This document shows positions 7,501-11,004 of a stretch of 11,004 nucleotides of DNA, one piece after another. The DNA is from Candidatus Aminicenantota bacterium. GTDB lineage: Bacteria > Acidobacteriota > Aminicenantia > Aminicenantales > UBA4085. Below the pieces are notes generated by a model. The model worked only from the letters and a program-made list of their open reading frames with translations. It was not told where the DNA came from and ran no database searches. The stretch spans positions 1-11,004 of the forward strand of contig PMCY01000335.1 of NCBI GenBank assembly GCA_003154255.1, read 5' to 3'. The position numbers and the translations under genes were made by a program. Each line of letters opens with the position of its first letter. The stretch's first letter is position 1.

Positions 7501-7731
7501 CTTCCACAACCCGCCGGAGGCGGTCAGGACGTAATAGGCCTGGCTCTGCCCGCGCGGGACGGCGAACTCGGTGATGCGGCCGGAAAATGTGACCGGCCCG
7601 ATCCAGCGCCAGGAAAACTGGTTGAGATCCTCGGTCGTCAGGGGCGCCTGGGCGAATGCCGCGGTCCCCAGAACGAGAACGAATCCGAAGGCCGGGACAG
7701 CCCCCATGATCTTGGCAAATCTGTGCTTCAT
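4552..7731 (-). CDS. Secreted BNR/VPS10 (sortilin N-terminal)-like beta-propeller protein
   Basis: 1059 residues, first gene of the operon. Signal peptide at 1-28 (VPAFGFVLVLGTAAFAQ). At least ten Asp-box/BNR-type motifs (S-x-D-x-G-x-T-W) are visible at residues 77-85, 131-139, 184-192, 244-252, 446-454, 499-507, 546-554, 753-761, 822-830 and 864-872, which predicts one or more secreted beta-propellers. A charged, probably helical stretch (about 341-440) interrupts them. The C-terminal 950-1057 resembles an Ig-like FlgD-type domain and contains a Gly/Arg-rich insert (1016-1026). Relatives are usually annotated as VPS10-domain, sialidase-like or glycosyl hydrolase BNR proteins. I cannot identify catalytic residues, so binding or hydrolysis of a polymer is unproven. 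The downstream M14 pair suggests work on extracellular protein or glycoprotein. The start at 7731 is preferred to an in-frame ATG at 7830 because AGGAGG lies seven bases upstream and the signal peptide follows at once. Confidence 0.88.
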   Translation of the reverse strand: MKHRFAKIMGAVPAFGFVLVLGTAAFAQAPLTTEDLNQFSWRWIGPVTFSGRITEFAVPRGQSQAYYVLTASGGLWKTEDGGIHFEPLFDKYGNMSMGYLAIAPSNPAILYLGTGEPMHARSAAHGNGVWKSTDTGKTWTRIGLERSFFIPKVAVDSKNPDVVYVAAEGKLYDNEMDCERGLYKSKDGGKTWTNVFLAAGVKDRGVADFVLDPGNSDVIIAAAYKTYRRAWTYIDRQPGNNLYKSVDGGATWKMLTEGLPVKADLGRTGLAVYEKNSKIVYARLDEGVNLGLAERDGGANFRLGGFGGGAAAGLWVEDFSFAKFKTFKINPDLAKQAPKFTPLAAENEADLIKKLNEAVGDKDFLTKSGVDLAKFDAAARKVYAKDKDIQASIDEIEKVLKREAPKPDSTDAKGRAQLINRHVLEVLYARALAGQQPVKRDGIVYRSDDQGETWKKMTEYALSGGSALVNQTEGGYYGRIYIDPNDDKTLYCTDTNTTISVDSGKTFKATGWDAGAMKTHVDHRGAFIDPLNSKHVLSGNDGGVCESWDGGKHFSQKNSISAQQFYDISADNEVPYNVMGGTQDNGAWLGPSQNRNQYGVFAADWFYLPTGDGFYAVRDWWNPEYVYFESQFGSSSRINMKTGETIGLAKRWTPEETAAGAAPLRYQWNAPIVLSPHNPGIVYIGSQYVWRSLSRGAPGTWQQISPDLSKADKERIAQSKKTNLQYATVYAFAESPKKPGLYWAGTDDGNLQMSPDGGVNWVNITAQFYDAAGKPKKDIKGALIPYDRWVKSVVPSAFEEKTCYVAFNGYRTHNEDKTYVFVTRDLGKTWEDLSAGMNNPVYRIKEDPDNANVIYLATDYGVYITFDKGKSWTNFSSSAPNVIIRDIDIQKRERELVIGTYGRGIYIADVFPFKEFKPENFQKDAYLFDIKDVTRWNRMERRGETIGEIAKVDNPAVGAAMYYFLKAEAKAVKLVVKDLEGNLVQEVTGASKKGLQKAVWTLSRRADPNAAPQGPMGGGRGGRGGGMQAENGAYKVTLNVDGKDVATKKVTLLPDPLFK

Positions 7732-7738
7732 CTCCGCT

Positions 7739-7744
7739 CCTCCT
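7739..7744 (-). promoter_or_regulatory. Ribosome binding site of the BNR/VPS10-like gene
   Basis: AGGAGG seven bases before the ATG at 7731; it decides this start against the in-frame ATG at 7830. I could not pick a convincing -35/-10 pair for this operon in 7745-7870, although the stretch 7750-7805 is distinctly AT-rich and probably holds it. Confidence 0.7.
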
Positions 7745-7830
7745 GAATGGAATGACTGATTAAAAATGAATCGAATGAGAGAATATTTCGATGGACAACT
7801 CATATTCGAACGGAACAACGCCCAGGTCAT

Positions 7831-7857
7831 TCACGCGTGTTGTTGGCGCACGCGTGA
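7831..7857. repeat. Paired palindrome upstream of the secreted-protein operon (operator candidate)
   Basis: Nine-base arms TCACGCGTG (7831-7839) and CACGCGTGA (7849-7857) are inverted around a nine-base spacer. Each arm also contains the 8-bp palindrome CACGCGTG, at 7832-7839 and 7849-7856, 17 bp centre to centre. No T-run follows on either strand, so it is not a standard terminator. It lies about 100 bases before the BNR gene start, where an operator would be expected. Alternatively it is a transcript hairpin after the symporter operon. Confidence 0.55.
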
Positions 7858-7870
7858 GGTTGGCGAGAAA

Positions 7871-7896
7871 GGACCCCCCGAGAAGTCCCGGGGCCC
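7871..7896 (-). terminator. Probable terminator of the symporter operon
   Basis: A GC hairpin pairs CCCC 7874-7877 with GGGG 7890-7893, then has one A/C mismatch, then GG 7871-7872 with CC 7895-7896. It lies just after the stop of the small membrane protein gene. The minus-strand tail TTTCTC is a weak T-run, so termination may be partial. Confidence 0.4.
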
Positions 7897-7903
7897 TCCG
7901 CCG

Positions 7904-8128
7904 TCAATCAACTTCGGCCCGCCGGTTCAACAGAACAAAAAGGAGCCCGAATGCCGTCATCATCCCGCCCCACCAGACCGCGGGATGAAGATGGGACAGG
8001 ACCTTGTTCGACTCGACATGGCGGACCAGATCATAAACTCCGGTGGCCAGGATGACCGCGCCCATGACGAGCAGGATCAACCCGACGAAAAACCAGATGG
8101 GCTTCATTTTTTGGACGTTGTCGGTCAT
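7904..8128 (-). CDS. Small two-helix membrane protein encoded after the symporter
   Basis: 74 residues, not recognised as a named family. Two hydrophobic segments are visible: about 10-33 (PIWFFVGLILLVMGAVILATG) and about 50-67 (AVWWGGMMTAFGLLFVLL). They are joined by a polar loop with several charges and histidines, including HLHPAVWW (46-53). The C-terminus is charged (NRRAEVD). The ATG at 8128 is 14 bases after the symporter stop, with a modest GGGAAG ribosome site before it; the internal Met8 has none. Tight spacing suggests co-transcription and possibly an accessory subunit or stability factor for the symporter, which is inference only. A longer in-frame opening upstream overlaps the symporter gene in another frame and is not used. 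Confidence 0.75.
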   Translation of the reverse strand: MTDNVQKMKPIWFFVGLILLVMGAVILATGVYDLVRHVESNKVLSHLHPAVWWGGMMTAFGLLFVLLNRRAEVD

Positions 8129-8142
8129 GATTTCTTCCCTTC

Positions 8143-9804
8143 TCACCAGAAGATGACGTTGAGCAGGACGAAAATGATCAGCGACAGGACGGCGTAGAAG
8201 GCCGGACGCTTGAACAAGGGGACGGGCTCCAAAGCCGCCCCCGCGGTCAGGCCCTTGACCAGTCCGACCAGCTCGGCTTGGGGCTTCTTCTTGGTGAACA
8301 AGCTGATGACGATGGTCACGACGAAAGTGATGAGCCAGGCCCACCAGGCCCGCCAGAAGTTGGAGGCCATGTCGCTGGCCGTCCTGGACAAGGTCAGGAA
8401 GCTGACCGAGATCCACTGGAACTTGACCGCCAGGTACATCGTGAAGGACGAGCCCATGCCGGCGATGAGGCCCCAGAAGGCCCCGTTGGGGGTGATCCAT
8501 TTGACGAACATTCCCAGGAGCATGGTGGCAAAGAGCGGGGCATTGACCCAGGAGAAGATGGCCTGCATGTAGTCCATGATTGTGGGCATGCTCTTGGCCC
8601 AATAGGCGGTGCCGACGCTGAGGACGACGGCGACGATGGTCGCCGCCCGGCCCATCCGCAGCAGGTGCTTGGGCGAGGCCTTTTTATTGATGATGGACTG
8701 GTAGATGTCGTAGGTCCAGACGGTGTTGAAGGCGCTGATGTTGCCCGCCTGCCCGGCCATGAACCCGGCCAGGAGGGCGGTGATGCCCAGGCCCACCAGT
8801 CCCCGCGGGAAATAGCGGGCGATGAGCATGGGCAGGGCCGAATCGTAGTTGAGCTTGCCTCCGTCCGTCATCAGGGAGAATCCGCTTCTGGGGTCATTGG
8901 ACAAGGCCAGGGCGGCCAGCCCGGCGACGATGACGATAAAGGGAACGGCCATCTTGAAAAACGAGGCGATGATGGGCGTCATGCGGGCCGAGCGGAGATT
9001 CTTGGCCGAGAAGGCCCGCTGGACGACGAGGAAATCCGTAGTCCAATAGCCGAAGGAAAGGACGAAGCCCAGTCCCAGGACGATGCCGCCCCAACTGACC
9101 AGCATGCCGTTGGCCGAAGGATCGCCGGTATTGCGCCAGAGATGGGAGAAGGCCTCCGGCACCCGCTTCATGATATCGCCGAAGCTGCCGACGTCGACGA
9201 TGCCCAGGATGGAGACGAGAAACAGCCCGAACCAGATGAGGAAGAATTGGATGATCTCGGTGAAAATGGCCGACATCAGTCCGCTCAGGGTGACATAGAA
9301 GGCCACGGTGACCGCCGAGGCCAGCATGCTGACGTCCCAGTTCCAGCCCAGGAACGTGTGCAGGACGAGGGCCATGGCGTAGAGATTGATGCCGCTGACC
9401 AGCAGGGTCATGATGGCGAAGGAGAAGCCGTTGAGGATGCGCGTCTTCTCATCGAAGCGCAGCTTGAGGTAGCCAGGAACCGACTTGATCCGGGCGCTGT
9501 AGTAAAAGGGCATCATGAAGATGCCCAGGAACAGCATGGCCGGTATGGCCCCGATCCAATAGAAATGGGCCACCGACATGCCGTATTTGAAGGTGTTTCC
9601 GGTCATGCCCAGCAGCTCCAAGGCGCCCAGATTCGCGGAGAGGAAGGCCAGCCCGGCCACCCAGGACGAATTCTTGCGGCCGGCCAGGAAGAAATCCTCT
9701 TCGCTTTTGGTGAAGCGCTTGAGGTAGAAGCCCAGGCCGATGATGAACGCGAAGTAGAACAGGATGATGAACCAATCGACGAAGTGAAGTCCGATTGCCT
9801 GCAT
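8143..9804 (-). CDS. SSS-family (SLC5-type) solute symporter
   Basis: 553 residues and strongly hydrophobic, with about 13-14 membrane helices, as expected for the solute:sodium symporter family (TC 2.A.21). Family signatures: FFLAGRKNSSWVAGLAFLSA (38-57), the loop IKSVPGYLKLRF (106-117) and the helix with NTVWTYDIYQ (360-369). The pattern looks like the sugar/polyol branch, but the substrate cannot be read from sequence. At the usual TM8 sodium-site serine pair (Ser364-Ser365 in vSGLT), alignment anchored on DIY places Ala350-Gly351, so sodium coupling is not assured. The start has AAGGAGG eight bases upstream and a promoter at 9836-9865. First gene of a two-gene operon with the small membrane protein; the inner membrane is the expected location. 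Confidence 0.93.
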   Translation of the reverse strand: MQAIGLHFVDWFIILFYFAFIIGLGFYLKRFTKSEEDFFLAGRKNSSWVAGLAFLSANLGALELLGMTGNTFKYGMSVAHFYWIGAIPAMLFLGIFMMPFYYSARIKSVPGYLKLRFDEKTRILNGFSFAIMTLLVSGINLYAMALVLHTFLGWNWDVSMLASAVTVAFYVTLSGLMSAIFTEIIQFFLIWFGLFLVSILGIVDVGSFGDIMKRVPEAFSHLWRNTGDPSANGMLVSWGGIVLGLGFVLSFGYWTTDFLVVQRAFSAKNLRSARMTPIIASFFKMAVPFIVIVAGLAALALSNDPRSGFSLMTDGGKLNYDSALPMLIARYFPRGLVGLGITALLAGFMAGQAGNISAFNTVWTYDIYQSIINKKASPKHLLRMGRAATIVAVVLSVGTAYWAKSMPTIMDYMQAIFSWVNAPLFATMLLGMFVKWITPNGAFWGLIAGMGSSFTMYLAVKFQWISVSFLTLSRTASDMASNFWRAWWAWLITFVVTIVISLFTKKKPQAELVGLVKGLTAGAALEPVPLFKRPAFYAVLSLIIFVLLNVIFW

Positions 9805-9835
9805 GGCCTGAGCCTCCTTCGGGGAACTGAAGTCA

Positions 9836-9865
9836 GGAATATCACAGCCCCCGCGTCCGAGTCAA
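9836..9865 (-). promoter_or_regulatory. Promoter of the symporter operon
   Basis: Minus strand: -35 TTGACT (9865-9860), 18-base spacer, -10 TATTCC (9841-9836), with a transcript start near 9829. The -10 match is moderate. It is back to back with the bactofilin promoter; 26 bases separate the two -35 boxes. Confidence 0.5.
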
Positions 9866-9891
9866 TTTACCTGAAAACGTCCGTTGGCGCA

Positions 9892-9921
9892 TTGACTTTT
9901 CTTCTTCAGGATTCATATAAT
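9892..9921 (+). promoter_or_regulatory. Promoter of the bactofilin gene
   Basis: -35 TTGACT (9892-9897), 18-base spacer, perfect -10 TATAAT (9916-9921), with a start near 9928. This gives a short leader of about 22 bases that carries the ribosome site. Confidence 0.8.
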
Positions 9922-9950
9922 GCCTTTCCGCTCAATGCCAGGAGCTCCTC

Positions 9951-10325
9951 ATGCCCAAATCGGAAGACGCCGTTCCTATCGAAACTCCGTCGCGCTCCAT
10001 TCCTTCCCAAGCGGCCCGCCTCGGCCCGGGTCACCATTTTCAGGGCGACCTGACGGGCTCCGAGGACCTCGTCGTCCAAGGCGCATTCAAGGGCAAGATC
10101 TTCCTTTTGGAACGCACCTTGACCGTCGATTTGAAAGCCCAAATCGAAGGGGACATCGAGGCCGGCGATGTGTTCATCGCCGGGTCGGTGACCGGAAACA
10201 TCCGGGCCACGGGCCGGGTCGTCCTGGATGCCGCTGCCCGCATGAACGGCGACATCAGCGCCGCCCGGATCTCGATCCGGGACGGGGCCCGGTTCAAGGG
10301 CGCCATTCAGATGAACAAGGCCTGA
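9951..10325 (+). CDS. Bactofilin (polymer-forming cytoskeletal protein)
   Basis: 124 residues. A short disordered, Pro/Ser-rich N-terminus (1-25) precedes the bactofilin core (about 26-120), a right-handed beta-helix of short repeats. The regular hydrophobic/glycine turns show it: [33 protein letters not shown] and [12 protein letters not shown]. Bactofilins self-assemble into nucleotide-independent filaments on the inner face of the membrane and organise cell-wall remodelling or cell shape. Length and domain layout match small single-domain members. The ribosome site AGGAG lies just before the ATG inside the palindrome AGGAGCTCCT (9940-9949). No M23 peptidase, a common bactofilin partner, lies beside it here; the next gene is uvrB, which has its own promoter. 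Confidence 0.92.
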   Translation: MPKSEDAVPIETPSRSIPSQAARLGPGHHFQGDLTGSEDLVVQGAFKGKIFLLERTLTVDLKAQIEGDIEAGDVFIAGSVTGNIRATGRVVLDAAARMNGDISAARISIRDGARFKGAIQMNKA

Positions 10326-10357
10326 TCGCGAACGGACTCGCGCCGAGCTCCATTTTC

Positions 10358-10388
10358 CTGACCCGATTTTCGCATCTTCAGTTATAAT
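10358..10388 (+). promoter_or_regulatory. Promoter of uvrB
   Basis: A perfect -10 TATAAT (10383-10388) is preceded, at 19 bases, by a weak -35-like CTGACC (10358-10363). Transcription would begin near 10395. No LexA box of the common E. coli or Gram-positive types was recognised around it. Confidence 0.5.
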
Positions 10389-10407
10389 GGTGAATTCAAG
10401 ATTGATC

Positions 10408-11004
10408 ATGCGCCCCTTTCAGCTCATCTCCGATTTCGAACCCAAGGGCGACCAGGTCCGGGCCATCGCCAATCTCGACGCCGGGCTGTCCGGCGGAGCC
10501 CCCCACCAGGTCCTGATGGGAGTGACGGGCTCGGGCAAGACGTTCACCATGGCCAATCTCATCGCCCGGGCCAACCGGCCGGTGCTGGTGATCAGCCACA
10601 ACAAAACCCTGGCCGCCCAGCTGTACGGCGAATTCCACCGCTTCTTCCCCAGGAATGCCGTCCATTACTTCGTCAGCTATTACGACTATTACCAACCCGA
10701 GGCCTACATCCCCTCGTCCAACATCTACATCGCCAAGGAAGCGACGATCAACGATGAGATCGACCGCATGCGCCTGGCCGCCTCCAACGCCCTCTTCTCC
10801 CGCCGCGACGTCATCATCGTCGCCTCGGTCTCCTGCATTTACGGAATCGGCGCGCCGGAAACTTATTACGCCATGAGCTTCAAGCTCGTCCCGGGCCAGG
10901 TCCTGCCGCGGCGGGAGCTCCTGCGCAAGCTGGTCGCCATCCAGTACGAACGGCAGGAGTCCGAACTCAAGCGGGGCGGCTTCCGCGTCCGCGGCGACGT
11001 GGTC
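10408..11004 (+). CDS. uvrB: UvrB, excinuclease ABC subunit B (N-terminal part, runs off the window)
   Basis: 199 codons are visible of a protein that is usually about 660-700 residues. UvrB is the damage-verifying helicase-like subunit of UvrABC nucleotide excision repair: UvrA loads it on damaged DNA and it recruits UvrC. Visible: [13 protein letters not shown] (4-16), Walker A GVTGSGKT (38-45), NKTLAAQL (65-72), the damage-probing beta-hairpin start [16 protein letters not shown] (89-104), [11 protein letters not shown] (138-148) and the FRVRGDVV segment (192-199) at the edge. An in-frame ATG at 10387 overlaps the -10 box and would precede the transcript start, so the ATG at 10408 (MRPFQLIS) is preferred. 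No clear Shine-Dalgarno precedes it. Confidence 0.97.
   Translation, partial: MRPFQLISDFEPKGDQVRAIANLDAGLSGGAPHQVLMGVTGSGKTFTMANLIARANRPVLVISHNKTLAAQLYGEFHRFFPRNAVHYFVSYYDYYQPEAYIPSSNIYIAKEATINDEIDRMRLAASNALFSRRDVIIVASVSCIYGIGAPETYYAMSFKLVPGQVLPRRELLRKLVAIQYERQESELKRGGFRVRGDVV

Noticed and set aside
4498..7746. Very long open frame on the plus strand (over 1000 codons)
   Set aside because: It lies antisense to the BNR/VPS10-like gene. The translation has no family motifs and no signal, and the minus frame has Asp boxes, a signal peptide and a ribosome site. High GC content removes stop codons from the antisense frame.
8129..8602. N-terminal extension of the small membrane protein to a start at 8602
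   Set aside because: The added residues overlap the symporter gene out of frame and look like a shadow translation; the membrane protein has its own start at 8128.
8278..10053. Plus-strand open frame antisense to the symporter and running into the bactofilin promoter
   Set aside because: It crosses the divergent intergenic region and both promoters; its composition is a charged, Gly/Asp-rich artefact of reversed membrane codons.
10327..10342. Hairpin CGCG...CGCG between bactofilin and uvrB as a terminator
   Set aside because: Only a 4-bp stem with no adjacent T-run, so there is not enough evidence for a terminator.
10326..10395. SOS (LexA) box upstream of uvrB
   Set aside because: Neither a CTGT-N8-ACAG nor a GAAC-N4-GTTC type box was found; an SOS link cannot be claimed from the sequence.

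Overview
The window is GC-rich bacterial chromosome with no mobile element, CRISPR array or other sign of recent transfer. The gene set suggests a Gram-negative-type heterotroph that secretes protein-degrading or sugar-degrading proteins. It has a signal-peptide BNR/VPS10-like protein, two secreted M14 carboxypeptidase-fold proteins with acidic calcium-loop inserts, an SSS-family symporter and a bactofilin. Glycine/arginine-rich inserts in secreted proteins and this gene mix recall Acidobacteriota-related lineages such as Candidatus Aminicenantes. That placement is an impression from the proteins, not a measured result.

Layout, left to right. Nearly everything up to 9804 is on the minus strand. 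At 1-430 is the 5' part of a lipoate/octanoate transferase gene, cut by the window edge at its catalytic-type cysteine. It lies 25 bases downstream of a tRNA-Gly(CCC) at 456-527, which has a strong promoter at 569-598, so the two are probably co-transcribed. An intrinsic terminator at 630-674 ends a three-gene operon running from 7731 down to 690: a 1059-residue BNR/sortilin-like secreted protein, a 683-residue M14-fold protein whose zinc and catalytic residues are changed, and a 594-residue M14 carboxypeptidase with all of them intact. Both internal junctions are only 11-14 bases, with stop codon and Shine-Dalgarno touching or overlapping. Upstream of the operon, 7732-7903 holds a paired palindrome at 7831-7857 and a probable terminator at 7871-7896.

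A second minus-strand operon, 9804 to 7904, encodes an SSS (SLC5-type) solute symporter followed by a 74-residue two-helix membrane protein. A 146-base divergent intergenic region (9805-9950) carries back-to-back promoters. On the plus strand come a bactofilin (9951-10325) and the start of uvrB (10408 to the window end) with its own -10 box.

The most notable point is the secreted operon: an apparently active M14 carboxypeptidase encoded beside a paralogue in which the HxxE zinc motif reads ExxH, the third zinc histidine is glycine and the catalytic glutamate is proline. This looks like a predicted pseudopeptidase kept in an operon with its active relative and a large beta-propeller-type protein. 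No gap between genes exceeds 300 bases.
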